Source of the DNA: Sphingomonas hengshuiensis
GTDB taxonomy: Bacteria; Pseudomonadota; Alphaproteobacteria; Sphingomonadales; Sphingomonadaceae
DNA length: 64,000 nucleotides
Reading direction: 5' to 3'
Assembly: GCF_000935025.1 (NCBI RefSeq)
Contig: NZ_CP010836.1
Coordinates: 3,720,001-3,784,000 of the forward strand
The position numbers were made by a program, and so were the translations under genes. This document shows positions 15,339 through 24,679 of the stretch, one piece after another. Every line of letters begins with the position of its first letter. Positions within the stretch are counted from its first letter, which is position 1. Below the pieces are notes generated by a model, which did no database searches, was not told the origin of the DNA, and saw only the letters and a list, made by a program, of their open reading frames with translations.

Positions 15339-16958
15339 TCACCCCATCACGTTGCGCCCCCGCCGCACCGTCGCGGTATGACCGATGCTTGCCCGGGTCG
15401 TGCGCTCCGTCACGGTATCCATGAACACCCAGTCGTTGCGCGCACCCTCCGGGGTCAGGGTCAGCGCCATATAGCCGCGGCGGCTGGTGTCGCACCATTT
15501 CAGCTCGGGATTGGCGGCGACCATCCCGGCGGCGATCACCTTCGGATCGGCGGCGGCATAGGCTTCGTAGCCCGGCGACGTGACGGCGTGCCCGGCGAAC
15601 TCGACGCCTGCGGGCTTGCCGTCCTGGCCCAGGTCGAAGGCCCATGCATTGTGGCTGTCGCCGCAGAGCACGATCAGGTCCGCGCCCGCCGCCTGCGCCG
15701 ACTTCAGGAAGCGCGCGCGCGCCGCGGGGAAGCCGCCCCAATTGTCGAGATCGGCGGGGAGCCCCAGCTTGCCCGCCATCACCCCTGCCTCGACATAGGC
15801 CTTGGTCGCAGCGCCCGAATCGGGCTTTAGCCAATCCAGCGCCTGGGCCGGGACTCGCTGCTGGCCCATGATCGTGCCGAAGCCGACGACCTGCCATTTC
15901 TGGCCACGCCGCACCGACCCGGCGAGTGCATGCCCCAGCCACACCTCCTGCTCGGTGCCGAGCATCGTCCGCGCCGGGTCCTGGAGCGCGCCGTCGCGGA
16001 ACTCGGCGAGCGCGCGGGCCGGATTGGCCGTCTTGAACAGCGCGTCGAGATCGGGTTCGTCGCTGCGCGCGATCAGCCGGCTTTCGGTGCGGTACAGCGT
16101 CGCCAGCGTGCCGATGTCATAGCTGCCCCAGGGCGTCTCCGACACGGGCATCCATTCCTTGAACGCCTGGAGCGCGGCCGCCTTGCGATCATTCCAGTCG
16201 GCTTCGTCGGGCTGGTTGTTCTGCGCGCTCATTTCGCGGCTGTTATTGGCCGATTCGTGATCGTCCATCTGGACCAGCATCGGCTTCATCGCGTGCAGCG
16301 CCTGGAGGTCGGGATCGCTGCGATAGCTGGCGTAGCGGAGGCGATAATCGGCGCGGTGTATCATCTCGCCCGCGGGTTCGGGCCAGCGATTCGCGACCGC
16401 GCCGCCCGCGGGCGCATAGCCGCCGCGCTTATATTCGTAGAGATAGTCGCCGAGATGGACCCACAGGTCGATATCGTCGCGAGTCGCGGCATGGCCATAG
16501 GCATTGAAGAAGCCGAACGGCAGGTTGCTGCACGAAAACACCCCGATGCCGAAACGCGCGACCGGGCCGATAGGGAGCGTCCTGGTCCGACCCACCGGGG
16601 AGAATCTGCCATCGGGGGCGACGAAGCGATAGAAATAGGGCGTATTCGGCGACAGGCCCTGCACCGTCACCTTGGCCGTGAAATCGCGCCATGGCCCGGT
16701 GATCTGTTCACCACCCGACACGATCCGCGCGAAATCGGCGGTGGACGAGATTTCGGCGCGGAGCCGCACGGCGTCGCCGGTCGACGGCACATAGCGCGTC
16801 CATAACAGCATCGTATCCGGCCCCGGCTCGCCGCTCGCCACCGAATGGGTGAAGCCGCTGGCCAAAGCCTGTGCGCGCGCGAAGCCGGGGAGCGCCAGCG
16901 CGCCCAGCCCCAATGTGCCGGTGAGCAGCAGCGAACGGCGATCGATGTTCAGGGTCAT
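15339..16958 (-). CDS. phoD: PhoD-like alkaline phosphatase
   Basis: 539 residues from the ATG at 16958, preceded by GGAGG. It starts MTLNIDRRSLLLTGTLG, a twin-arginine-type signal lacking the strictest consensus, ending at about ...GFARAQA. The core matches PhoD: FSCSNLPFGFFNAY (Cys and Asn near the Fe/Ca centre), HLGDYLYEYKRGGY, VQMDDHES and LIVLCGDSHNAWAFDL. The enzyme hydrolyses phosphomono- and diesters in the periplasm or outside to release phosphate. A short imperfect inverted repeat lies upstream (16993-17014), but I cannot identify a convincing Pho box. The gene is divergent from a membrane glycosyltransferase and followed by the putative small RNA. Confidence 0.92.
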   Translation of the reverse strand: MTLNIDRRSLLLTGTLGLGALALPGFARAQALASGFTHSVASGEPGPDTMLLWTRYVPSTGDAVRLRAEISSTADFARIVSGGEQITGPWRDFTAKVTVQGLSPNTPYFYRFVAPDGRFSPVGRTRTLPIGPVARFGIGVFSCSNLPFGFFNAYGHAATRDDIDLWVHLGDYLYEYKRGGYAPAGGAVANRWPEPAGEMIHRADYRLRYASYRSDPDLQALHAMKPMLVQMDDHESANNSREMSAQNNQPDEADWNDRKAAALQAFKEWMPVSETPWGSYDIGTLATLYRTESRLIARSDEPDLDALFKTANPARALAEFRDGALQDPARTMLGTEQEVWLGHALAGSVRRGQKWQVVGFGTIMGQQRVPAQALDWLKPDSGAATKAYVEAGVMAGKLGLPADLDNWGGFPAARARFLKSAQAAGADLIVLCGDSHNAWAFDLGQDGKPAGVEFAGHAVTSPGYEAYAAADPKVIAAGMVAANPELKWCDTSRRGYMALTLTPEGARNDWVFMDTVTERTTRASIGHTATVRRGRNVMG

Positions 16959-17115
16959 GGCTTCCTCCAATGGGACGAGCGCTTGCCCTGCTGCTGTGTC
17001 GGGTTCGTGACAGCCGCCGCGGCTGCGGCTATGGAACGCCCAAGTCGTAAACAATCAGGCGGTTCGTACATGTCTTCGCTTCGGCATACGCCCACTCCGG
17101 CCGGGAGCCCCCGAC

Positions 17116-18675
17116 TTGCCCGCTGACACGGCCCTTCTCGATTCCCGACTCGCCCCGTTCGCCTCGCTCCAGACCGCTGTCGCCGCGCTGCCGCGCTGGT
17201 CGATCCTGCTGCTCGTCGCCATCGCCGTCCGCGCGCTGACCTTCGGCAACCCGGTGGTGCATGTCGACGAGGAATTCTATTTCGTCACTGCGCGGATGAT
17301 GCTCGACGGCGCGCTGCCCTTTGTCGACATCTGGGACCGCAAGCCGGTGGGATTGTTCCTGCTGTATTTGCCCGCCGCGGCGTTCGGCGTGCCGGGGGGC
17401 ATCTGGGTCTATCAGATGATGGCGCTGGCCAGCGTGGTGGCGACTGCGCTCGTGATCCTGCGGCTGGCGAAGCATGCCGGGTGGGAACGCGGCGGGATGG
17501 TCGCGGCGATTCTGTATATCCTGATGCTCAATTTCGGCGACGGCCAGGGCGGGCAGTCGCCGGTCTTCTACAATCTGCTCACCGCGGTCGCCGTCGCGGC
17601 GATCGTGCCGCGCCCGCGCGAGGCGCGCGATTCCGCCGCGCGGTTCCGCCGGGGCATGATCGCGATGGCGCTGATCGGCGTCGCGCTCCAGATCAAATAT
17701 TCGGTGCTGTTCGAGGGCGCGTTCCTGGGGCTGTGGCTGATGTGGCGCGAGCATCGGCTGGGCACGAGCACCGCCGACGTGGTGCGGCGGGGCGCCGCAT
17801 GGGCCGCGATCGCCGCCGCACCGACGCTGGCGGCATGGGCGTTCTATGTCGCGGTCGGCCATGGCGATGCGTGGTTCTACGCCAATTTCGGATCGATCGT
17901 CGATCGGCAGAGCGATCCCGCCCTGGTGCTGCTGCGCGCCTTTCTGAAGGTCGCGCTGATCCTGGGGCTGCTGCTGATCGTCAGCGGGCTGTCGCGCCGG
18001 GTGCCGGTTCGCGACGCGAGCGAGCATCCGGTGCGCGCGCTCTATTTCGGCTGGCTGATCGCGTCGGTGTTCGGGCTGCTCGTCTTCGGGTCGTGGTTCA
18101 ACCATTATGCGCTGCCGGTGCTGCTGCCGGCGTGCGTGTGTTGCGCAGGCTATCTGGGCGGGCACCGGCTGGGCCGCGCCCTGGTGGCGCCGGCGTTGCT
18201 GGCGATGGCGCTGTTCGGCGGCGAATATACTGCGTGGAGCGCGGCGTGGCACCGCGGCAACGCGCAGCAGCTCGAGACGCTGGCCGACGCGATCGGGCAC
18301 GGGCCGGGCTGCATGTACGTCTATTCGGGCAATTCGATACTCTACAGCTATACCGGGCGTTGCGCGCTGAGCCCGTGGCTGTTCCCCAGCCATTTGTCGC
18401 GCGAGCGCGAGAATGGCGCGCTGGGGGTCAACCAGCTTGCCGAGATCGACCGGATTTTCGACCAGCGGCCCGAAATCGTCGTGATGCGCCCCGAATATTT
18501 CGGCGAGCGGATGGCCGCGCATGCCCTGACGGTACGGCGGCTGAACGCGGGGGGCTATACGCTGCGCGGGCGATACCCGCTCGGCGACCTGATGATCGAC
18601 GTCTATGCGGCGCCGGGCGTGACCGCGAGCGCGGTGCCGATCCCGCCGCGCCGGGCGGCCAGCAAGCCTTCATAA
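17116..18675 (+). CDS. GT-C fold membrane glycosyltransferase (GT39/ArnT-like)
   Basis: 519 residues with about ten or eleven TM helices. After the first helix comes VVHVDEEFYFVTARM, the acidic DE motif that in GT-C enzymes (ArnT, PMT, dolichyl-phosphate sugar transferases) sits at the first periplasmic loop and binds the metal or acceptor. WDRKPVGLFLLYLPA is also typical of this superfamily. It probably moves a sugar from a polyprenyl phosphate to a surface glycan or protein on the periplasmic side. The start is a TTG at 17116 with GGGAG 9 nt upstream; no ATG or GTG lies before the first helix. Its last 73 nt overlap the convergent glycosyltransferase gene. Substrate is unknown. Confidence 0.75.
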   Translation: MPADTALLDSRLAPFASLQTAVAALPRWSILLLVAIAVRALTFGNPVVHVDEEFYFVTARMMLDGALPFVDIWDRKPVGLFLLYLPAAAFGVPGGIWVYQMMALASVVATALVILRLAKHAGWERGGMVAAILYILMLNFGDGQGGQSPVFYNLLTAVAVAAIVPRPREARDSAARFRRGMIAMALIGVALQIKYSVLFEGAFLGLWLMWREHRLGTSTADVVRRGAAWAAIAAAPTLAAWAFYVAVGHGDAWFYANFGSIVDRQSDPALVLLRAFLKVALILGLLLIVSGLSRRVPVRDASEHPVRALYFGWLIASVFGLLVFGSWFNHYALPVLLPACVCCAGYLGGHRLGRALVAPALLAMALFGGEYTAWSAAWHRGNAQQLETLADAIGHGPGCMYVYSGNSILYSYTGRCALSPWLFPSHLSRERENGALGVNQLAEIDRIFDQRPEIVVMRPEYFGERMAAHALTVRRLNAGGYTLRGRYPLGDLMIDVYAAPGVTASAVPIPPRRAASKPS

Positions 18676-19811
18676 TAGGCCATCAGCTCGACGGCATGGT
18701 CATAATCGCTGCGCACCCGCTGCGCAGCATGGCGGGCGGCGGCGCGCAGGATCATGGGCTCGCGCGCGAACATCCGCCGGATCGCGTCGGCCGCCGACAG
18801 CGCGTCGCGCGCGGCATAGGTCTCGGCGAACAGCGGATCGGCGAGCTCGGCGAACCCGCCTTCGTCCGGCCCGATCAGCGGCAGCCCCGATGCCAGCGCC
18901 TCGGACGCGACCAGCCCGAACGGCTCGGCATCCGATCCGTGGATCAGCGCGTCGCAGCTCGCCATGATCCGCGACAGCCGCACGCGATCATAAACCGGGC
19001 GGAAAATCTTGATGTGCGGGCTGCCCGCGATGCGGGTCTCCAGATGGCGGCGCTGCGGTCCGTCGCCGATCAGCATCAGCCCCACGGGCAAGTCGTTCGC
19101 CGCCGCCTCGACCGCGTCGATCACCAGCGGCCAGCGCTTTTCCTTGTGATGCCGCCCCAGCCCGAGCAGCAAATGCCCCTCCGGCGGTAACCCCAATTGC
19201 GCCAGCATCGCCACGCGCAGCTTCTCGTCGCGCAGATCGGGGGAGAACCAGCTCCGCTCGATCCCCAGCGGCATCGACGCATCGACGTGCATCCCCCGGC
19301 GGCGAAAGCGCTTGGCCAGCGCCGGGCCGTTGGTGACGAAGGCGTCGTAATGCGCGAGGAAGCGGTTCATGTACCGCGTGTACCAGGCAAAGGCCTGTTC
19401 GACCTGGATCGGCGTGGCCACGCTGTCGAGCCAGCGCTGCGGATAGGCGCCGATCTGGTCGCCATGCGCGAAGAATACCTTGAGCGCATCGCCCTTCCAA
19501 TTGGCGACGGTCCAGCCGGGGAGCCAGGGCGAGCTGCATTCGACGATATCGGGCCGCAACTGGTCGAGCAGCGCCCAGACCGGCGCATCCTTGACGAAGA
19601 TGCAGTAATTGCGATCCAGCACGAGCGCCGGCGACTTGACCCAATGGATGCGTCCGCCACCGGGCCGGTCCTCGATGCCGTCCTCCAGCGCGGGGGCGAC
19701 GACGATCAGCTCGTGCCCGAGATCGGCCATGATCCCCATCTTGCGATCGAGATAGGTGCGCACGCCGCCGCCGGTGGGCGAGTAGAACTCGTTGACGTCG
19801 ACGATGCGCAT
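18603..19811 (-). CDS. Glycosyltransferase family 4 protein
   Basis: 402 residues with the GT-B fold of GT4. The N-terminal domain starts MRIVDVNEFYSPTGGGVRTY, with the Gly-rich nucleotide-side loop. The C-terminal domain has LLGLGRHHKEKRW and the E-x7-E-type motif in EPFGLVASEALASGLPLIG, which binds the donor's nucleotide and sugar phosphates. It is a retaining transferase acting in the cytoplasm, probably on a lipid-linked or surface glycan. The first genes of this minus-strand group are a GT4, a DUF2141 protein and a membrane protein; small gaps suggest an operon. The last 73 nt overlap the convergent GT-C gene. Acceptor and donor are unknown. Confidence 0.88.
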   Translation of the reverse strand: MRIVDVNEFYSPTGGGVRTYLDRKMGIMADLGHELIVVAPALEDGIEDRPGGGRIHWVKSPALVLDRNYCIFVKDAPVWALLDQLRPDIVECSSPWLPGWTVANWKGDALKVFFAHGDQIGAYPQRWLDSVATPIQVEQAFAWYTRYMNRFLAHYDAFVTNGPALAKRFRRRGMHVDASMPLGIERSWFSPDLRDEKLRVAMLAQLGLPPEGHLLLGLGRHHKEKRWPLVIDAVEAAANDLPVGLMLIGDGPQRRHLETRIAGSPHIKIFRPVYDRVRLSRIMASCDALIHGSDAEPFGLVASEALASGLPLIGPDEGGFAELADPLFAETYAARDALSAADAIRRMFAREPMILRAAARHAAQRVRSDYDHAVELMAYYEGLLAARRGGIGTALAVTPGAA

Positions 19812-19830
19812 CGCGGCCCCCTCCCCCCGA

Positions 19831-20364
19831 TCAGTCGTCGATCGGGCCGAAGCCGCCCAACCCGCGCAGATATTGCGCGTGGACGGTGATCTGGCCGCCC
19901 TGTGCGGGGATGTTCACCAGCGCCTGGCGCACCTTGGGCCGGCTGCGCCCCAGCTTCTGGTTGCTGGGGAAACCGGCGCCGTCCTGCCAGAAGTTGAACT
20001 TGTTCTTGCCGTCGCGGTCATGCGTGAACAGCAGCGCCCATTGTCCGGCGGCGGGCGCGCGGATGCACACCGATACCGGGCCCGAAGCGGGCGTCGGCGC
20101 CCAGACGCGGCGCATCTGCTTGCCCTGCGCCTTGAGGTCGCGATCGTCGCGCAGGAAATCGGCTTCGTTGGGGGGATAGATCTCGACCTTCAGCCGGCCG
20201 CTGCGGTCCTTCAGCCCGACCACGTTGACGCGCAGCTGCGGCCCGGTGCCGATCGCGCACGAACCGTCCACCGGGTCCTGCAGTTCGGCCGCGGCCGTGG
20301 CGCCGGTGACGGGCAGGATGCCCATGCCCAGGGCCAGGACGAGAACGACACGGGTGCGGTTCAT
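19831..20364 (-). CDS. DUF2141 domain protein, exported
   Basis: 177 residues with a signal peptide (VVLVLALGMGILPVTGATAAA). The mature part fits DUF2141: GTGPQLRVNVVGLKDRSGRL, KVEIYPPNEADFL, VCIRAPAAGQWALLFTHDRD and GKNKFNFWQDGAGFPSN, a small beta-sandwich of unknown function found in periplasmic or secreted proteins. The ATG at 20364 overlaps the stop of the membrane-protein gene upstream (ATGA), so the two are probably translated together, with the GT4 gene following after 19 nt. The association with glycosyltransferases suggests a role in surface polysaccharide assembly or in carotenoid/glycolipid-type envelope functions, but no biochemical role is known. Confidence 0.85.
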   Translation of the reverse strand: MNRTRVVLVLALGMGILPVTGATAAAELQDPVDGSCAIGTGPQLRVNVVGLKDRSGRLKVEIYPPNEADFLRDDRDLKAQGKQMRRVWAPTPASGPVSVCIRAPAAGQWALLFTHDRDGKNKFNFWQDGAGFPSNQKLGRSRPKVRQALVNIPAQGGQITVHAQYLRGLGGFGPIDD

Positions 20365-21356
20365 TGCTTGTTCCTCGTAATCAGCGCGTGGATGCTGAAG
20401 CCCATGATCAGCGCCACATGGCCCAGGAGCGTAAGGCCGGCGATCAGCGCCATCAACTCGGACAGGGCCTGCCCCTGCCCGATGATCATGATCGCGAAGT
20501 TGGCGAAAAGCAGTTCCTTGTTGGGAACCAGCGGCAGGCGCCATGCGAGCAGCCGCGCCGCCGCCATCAGCAACCATACCCCGACCGAAACCTGGGGCAT
20601 CGCGAAATGCCAGGCAAAGGCGATGAGCATCGACCCGCAGACGATACGCGCGCAGTGGATGCCGAACACCCACCAGAGCTGGCCGCGGGGCAGCGAGAAT
20701 ACCCGCTTCGAAAAGATCATGAACGGCAGCGACATCGCGAAGATGACGGCGATCGATCCCATCAGCGTGTTGAATTCGGCAGGCTTGAGCAAATTGATCC
20801 CGAACGGCAGCGCCATCGCGACCACCGCCAGCGTCACGGCATTGCCCGCGATCGCCGAGAGGATCAGCACGTCCTTGACCGCCCCGAACGGCGCCGCGAC
20901 CATCCGCGTCCGCTGGCGCGCCCAGGCGTAGAAATAGGCCTCGCCCGAATAGCCGATCAGCACTTCGTTCGAGATGCGCTTCTTGTGCAGCGCGGCCATG
21001 CCCGCGAGCGGGATATTCCACAGCCGGCGGAAGATGATGTAATCGAAGGTCGGCGGGCCGAGATAATAGACCGCGAAGACGATGTAGAACAACGGGTTGG
21101 TCGGCAGCGCACGGGTCAGCCCGGCCAGCCCGGACCCGAACAGCTCGCGCCCCAGCCCGACGATCATCAACAGAGTAAGCCCGGCGCCCAGGATCATCGG
21201 CCAGCGCCGCCGGATCTTCTCCACGGGCTCAAGCCCGGCCAGGTCTGTAGCGCCCGCACGGGGAGCTTCGACAACGCTCGTGTTCACCGAAGACTCCACA
21301 ACAGGGCTTTTCACCAATTCGCCTTCCGCCGCAAATGCGCGAAACAAATTTCGCAT
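20361..21356 (-). CDS. Integral membrane protein of unknown function
   Basis: 331 residues, start ATG at 21356. After a 50-residue soluble N-terminus come about seven TM helices (for example PMILGAGLTLLMIVGLG, FYIVFAVYYLGPPTFDYII, VLILSAIAGNAVTLAVVAMA, and a C-terminal pair around LLFANFAIMIIGQGQALSEL and ALIAGLTLLGHVALIMGFSI). Basic patches between helices (RRLWNIP, RQRTRM) are compatible with a lipid-facing enzyme or transporter such as LPG-synthase-like membrane domains, though I cannot confirm the match. It is cotranscribed with the DUF2141 gene (4-nt overlap) and divergent from a GT4 gene. Conserved hypothetical is the safest name. Confidence 0.75.
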   Translation of the reverse strand: MRNLFRAFAAEGELVKSPVVESSVNTSVVEAPRAGATDLAGLEPVEKIRRRWPMILGAGLTLLMIVGLGRELFGSGLAGLTRALPTNPLFYIVFAVYYLGPPTFDYIIFRRLWNIPLAGMAALHKKRISNEVLIGYSGEAYFYAWARQRTRMVAAPFGAVKDVLILSAIAGNAVTLAVVAMALPFGINLLKPAEFNTLMGSIAVIFAMSLPFMIFSKRVFSLPRGQLWWVFGIHCARIVCGSMLIAFAWHFAMPQVSVGVWLLMAAARLLAWRLPLVPNKELLFANFAIMIIGQGQALSELMALIAGLTLLGHVALIMGFSIHALITRNKQ

Positions 21357-21473
21357 TGTTTCCGCACTTCCACCCTAAGCCTCTATAGGCCCGATACGCG
21401 ACGCTGGCGGAAGTGGCAGCGGAATGCGGTTTATTCCGGGGGCGATTTGGGCTTTAGCAAGGCGCTCCGCAAG

Positions 21474-22571
21474 ATGATACGGCAACGCACCAATCCCGGG
21501 ACGGCCCGGCACATCCTGACCTGCGCGCAAACGATGCGCGGCGGCGGGGTGGAGCGTGCGATGCTGCGGATGGCGCAGGGCTGGATCGACGCCGGGCGAC
21601 AGGTAACGATGGTGCTCGGAAGCCGCGAGGGGCCGCTCGCCGACGAAATCCCGGTGGGGATGACGGTGATCGAACTGGGCGATGCGCGCTATGCGGCGCT
21701 GGGCGCGCTCGCCGCGACGGCGCGGCGCACCGCGCCCGACGTGATTTTCTGCCCCGGCAATCATTATTCGGGGATCGCCGCATTGGCTCGGCTGCGGCTG
21801 GGGCGCGGCTGCCCGCCGATCATCGGCAAGGTGTCCAATGCGCTGGTCCGGGCCGAGCTGAGCGCCGGGGCGCAGTGGCGCTATCGGCGCTGGCTGCGGC
21901 TCCACCCGTGGTTTCTCGACCATGTCGTCGCGATGACGCCGGCGATGGCGGCGGAGGCGATCGCCGAGATGCACCTGCCGCCCGCGCGAGTGAGCGTGAT
22001 CGCCAACCCGCCGGCGCTGCCGCGGGAGGGTGCGGCCCCGGTCGCGCTGCCCGAGGGGCGCTATCTGATCGGAGTTGGGAGGCTGGAGCCGCAGAAGCGC
22101 TGGGACCGGCTGATCGCCGCGCTGCCGATGCTCGCCGACCGGGACGTGACTCTGCTGATCCTCGGTGAAGGCAGCGCCCGTGCAGCGCTGGAGGCGCAGG
22201 TCGCCGCGCTGGGGCTGGGGGCGCGCGTGACGCTGGCCGGGCACGCCGCCGATCCGCTGCCCGCGCTGGCCGGGGCGGCGGTGGCGGTGCTGACTTCGGA
22301 TTATGAAGGTGTGCCCGGCGTGCTGCGCGAGGCGCTGTCGGTAGGCACGCCGGTGGTGTCGACCGAATCGAGCGTCGCAGTGCGCGAGATCGTGACCGGC
22401 GACGCGCTGGGCACCGTGGTGCCGCGCGACGACTCGGCGGCGCTGGTCGCGGCGCTCGACCGCTGGCTGGCGCCCGACGCAGTGCGCCCCGCGCCGGTGG
22501 CGCCGGGCGGCGACCCCATCGGCGCCTATCTCGCGCTGTTCGACCGGCTCGCCGCTCAGCGCAGCCGATAG
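21474..22571 (+). CDS. Glycosyltransferase family 4 protein
   Basis: 365 residues with GT-B architecture. The N-terminal half begins TARHILTCAQTMRGGGVERAM, a variant of the GGxE/GGVER loop of WbpY/capsule-type GT4 proteins. The C-terminal half has LIGVGRLEPQKRWDRL, VTLLILGEGSARAALEAQV and SDYEGVPGVLREALSVGTPV, where the EGVPGVLRE segment carries the E-x7-E-like donor site. It likely adds a hexose to a lipid-linked or polysaccharide acceptor in the cytoplasm. I use the ATG at 21474; a TTG about 27 nt upstream with a better ribosome site is possible. It is divergent from the membrane-protein gene and overlaps the convergent TonB receptor gene by 16 nt. Confidence 0.87.
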   Translation: MIRQRTNPGTARHILTCAQTMRGGGVERAMLRMAQGWIDAGRQVTMVLGSREGPLADEIPVGMTVIELGDARYAALGALAATARRTAPDVIFCPGNHYSGIAALARLRLGRGCPPIIGKVSNALVRAELSAGAQWRYRRWLRLHPWFLDHVVAMTPAMAAEAIAEMHLPPARVSVIANPPALPREGAAPVALPEGRYLIGVGRLEPQKRWDRLIAALPMLADRDVTLLILGEGSARAALEAQVAALGLGARVTLAGHAADPLPALAGAAVAVLTSDYEGVPGVLREALSVGTPVVSTESSVAVREIVTGDALGTVVPRDDSAALVAALDRWLAPDAVRPAPVAPGGDPIGAYLALFDRLAAQRSR

Positions 22572-24679
22572 CGGAACCCCAGCCACAGCGTCCTTGGCAG
22601 CGCGCGCTCGACGACGCCGGGGCCGCTGATCCCCGCCTCGACGCGCGCATCGGCGAGGTTCTCGGCACGCGCCTCGATCGCCAGCGCCGCGGTGATCGGG
22701 AGCGCGGCGGTGGCGTCGAGGGTGAATGCATCGGCGAGGCGGCGGGCGTTCTGGTCGTCCTCGAACTGCGGCCCCGCATAGCGCGCGGTGAGCGAAGCCC
22801 CCGCCCCGGCGCGTTGCCAGCCCAGCGTCGCCGATGCCTGGTGCGCGGCGGTCTGGGCGGGGCGCAACCCGTCGAGCGGTGCGGCAGTGCCCGAGGCGTG
22901 GACGCGCGAATCGGCATAGGCATAGGAGGCGCTCAGGCTGACCGGGCCGGTGGCATAGCGCGCATCGAACTCGACGCCGCGCGCCTCGACCGAATCGAGA
23001 TTCTGGCGCTGGCGATACACCCCCGCCGCCGAGACGAAGCCGACGCCCGCGAACGTGCCCGGCCCGCGCGCGATAGTGACATTGGCGATCGCATCGTCGA
23101 GCCGGTTCCAATAGCCCGTCGCGCGCAGCGTCAGCGCCTCCAGCGGGCGCCAGTCGATGCCGATCTCGGCCCCGGTCAGCCGCTCGGGATCGAGCGCGGC
23201 GTTGGCGCCGGTCGCGTCCGCACCGACGCGGAACGGGCGATAGAGTTCGTTGAGCGTCGGCAGCCGCCAGCCGCGATAGGCCGCGCTGCGCAGCGTGACG
23301 CCGCCCAGATCGAGTGCCGCGCCCACGCGCCCGCTAGCCTCCCACCCGTCGCGATTCGCAAAGCGGGCGTTGGTCAGCGCCGCGCCGCCGGTCAGCGCGC
23401 GTTCGACCAGACTGCCGCCGGTGATGCTCCAATGATCGACGCGCCCGCCCGCATTGAGCGTCAGCGCGCCTGCCTCCAGGCTGGCATCGGCGAACCCGCC
23501 GACGGTGGTGCTCGCCCCGCCTGCCTCGCGGCGGCGCGTCGGGGCGCCGCTGACGAAGGTGTAGAGTTCCTGGGTGCGGCCCTCGACTCGGCGGACATCG
23601 CTGCCCAGCCGCAGCGTCACGCCGCCGCCGATCGGCGGGGCCAGCTCGACTCGCCCGCCGATCCCGGTCGAGGGGACGCTATATTGGTCGAGCGACGCCG
23701 TCACCGTGTCGCGCGTATCGCTGATGCTGGCAAAGCCGCTCGCAAACTGGCGGGTCTGGAGATAGGCGAGCGCCGACCAGCCCCAGCCGCCGCGCTTGAC
23801 GATACGCACGCTGGCGTCGGCGCCGTCGCTGGCGACGGGGGTATAGGCGACGCCGCGGTCGCGGCGGTCGGTGAAGCCCGAGACATTGGCCTGAAGCTCA
23901 GCCCCCTGCCCCAGGTCGACCACGCCGCGCAGCGCGATGCTGGCCTGTTCATAGGGCGCGGCGCGATCGACGCGCCCGCGATCCTCGGCCACGGTCGGGA
24001 TGAAGCCGTCGCCGCGCGCATATTGCCCCGCGACCGTGACGAAGCCGCTGCCCAGCGTCGCCGATCCGACCGCGCTGGCATCGACGCTCTCGCGGCTGCC
24101 ATAGGCGCCGCGAAGCTGGAGCGCGCCCAGATCGTCGGGCCCGCCGCTTTCCAGGTCGATCGTGCCGGCCAGCGCGCCGGGCCCGGCATAGCCGCTGCCC
24201 CCGCCGCGCGTGACGCGGATGCGCGCGAGGCGATCGGGGAGATAGGCGGGGAAGGCGACCCAGCCGCCAAACGGGTCCGATTGCGGCACCCCGTCCAGCG
24301 TCAGCAGCGCGCGGCTCGAAGCATTGCCGCCGAGCCCGCGCAGCGTCACGCCCTGGCTGGTCGGGTGCGCCGAGCGCGAATCGGAGCGGCGGAACTGGGC
24401 GATTCCCGCGGCATCGCGCAGCGCATCCTCCAGCCGCCCGCTGGCCGTAGACGACAGCCGGGCACGGTCGATCGTGACGACGTCATAGGCGGCCTCGCCC
24501 GGCGGTGCGTCGAGCCCGCGACCGGTGACGACGATCTCGGCATCCTCGCCCTGCGTCTGCGCCTGGGCAAAGGCCGGGCCGGCGGCGAGCAGCGCCGTAC
24601 ACAGCGCCGCGCGGCGCAGCGCTGCGCCTTCATTCCAGTCTTGCGGCATCATCTTCCCCTGTTGGTCGGTCGCGGTCAT
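22556..24679 (-). CDS. TonB-dependent outer-membrane receptor
   Basis: About 707 residues: signal peptide (LRRAALCTALLAAGPAFAQAQ), a short linker with EIVVTGRG, a plug domain (RLEDALRDAAGIAQFRR, GVTLRGLGGNASSRALLTLD, GVPQSDPFGGW), then a 22-strand barrel ending in WLGFRYRLR, whose terminal residue is Arg rather than the usual Phe/Trp. It should import a scarce nutrient (iron chelate, cobalamin, sugar or similar) with TonB energy; the substrate is not evident. The plug sequence is of the BtuB/CirA-like kind. The ATG at 24679 overlaps the upstream permease stop (ATGA); an ATG pair at 24652/24649 with AGGGG just before it is a strong alternative. The last 16 nt overlap a convergent gene. Confidence 0.9.
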   Translation of the reverse strand: MTATDQQGKMMPQDWNEGAALRRAALCTALLAAGPAFAQAQTQGEDAEIVVTGRGLDAPPGEAAYDVVTIDRARLSSTASGRLEDALRDAAGIAQFRRSDSRSAHPTSQGVTLRGLGGNASSRALLTLDGVPQSDPFGGWVAFPAYLPDRLARIRVTRGGGSGYAGPGALAGTIDLESGGPDDLGALQLRGAYGSRESVDASAVGSATLGSGFVTVAGQYARGDGFIPTVAEDRGRVDRAAPYEQASIALRGVVDLGQGAELQANVSGFTDRRDRGVAYTPVASDGADASVRIVKRGGWGWSALAYLQTRQFASGFASISDTRDTVTASLDQYSVPSTGIGGRVELAPPIGGGVTLRLGSDVRRVEGRTQELYTFVSGAPTRRREAGGASTTVGGFADASLEAGALTLNAGGRVDHWSITGGSLVERALTGGAALTNARFANRDGWEASGRVGAALDLGGVTLRSAAYRGWRLPTLNELYRPFRVGADATGANAALDPERLTGAEIGIDWRPLEALTLRATGYWNRLDDAIANVTIARGPGTFAGVGFVSAAGVYRQRQNLDSVEARGVEFDARYATGPVSLSASYAYADSRVHASGTAAPLDGLRPAQTAAHQASATLGWQRAGAGASLTARYAGPQFEDDQNARRLADAFTLDATAALPITAALAIEARAENLADARVEAGISGPGVVERALPRTLWLGFRYRLR

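Noticed and set aside
16959..17115. Pho box upstream of phoD
   Set aside because: Only one CTGTCA-like half is found with a short inverted repeat (16993-17014); no direct repeat with the right spacing, so phosphate control is not claimed from sequence.
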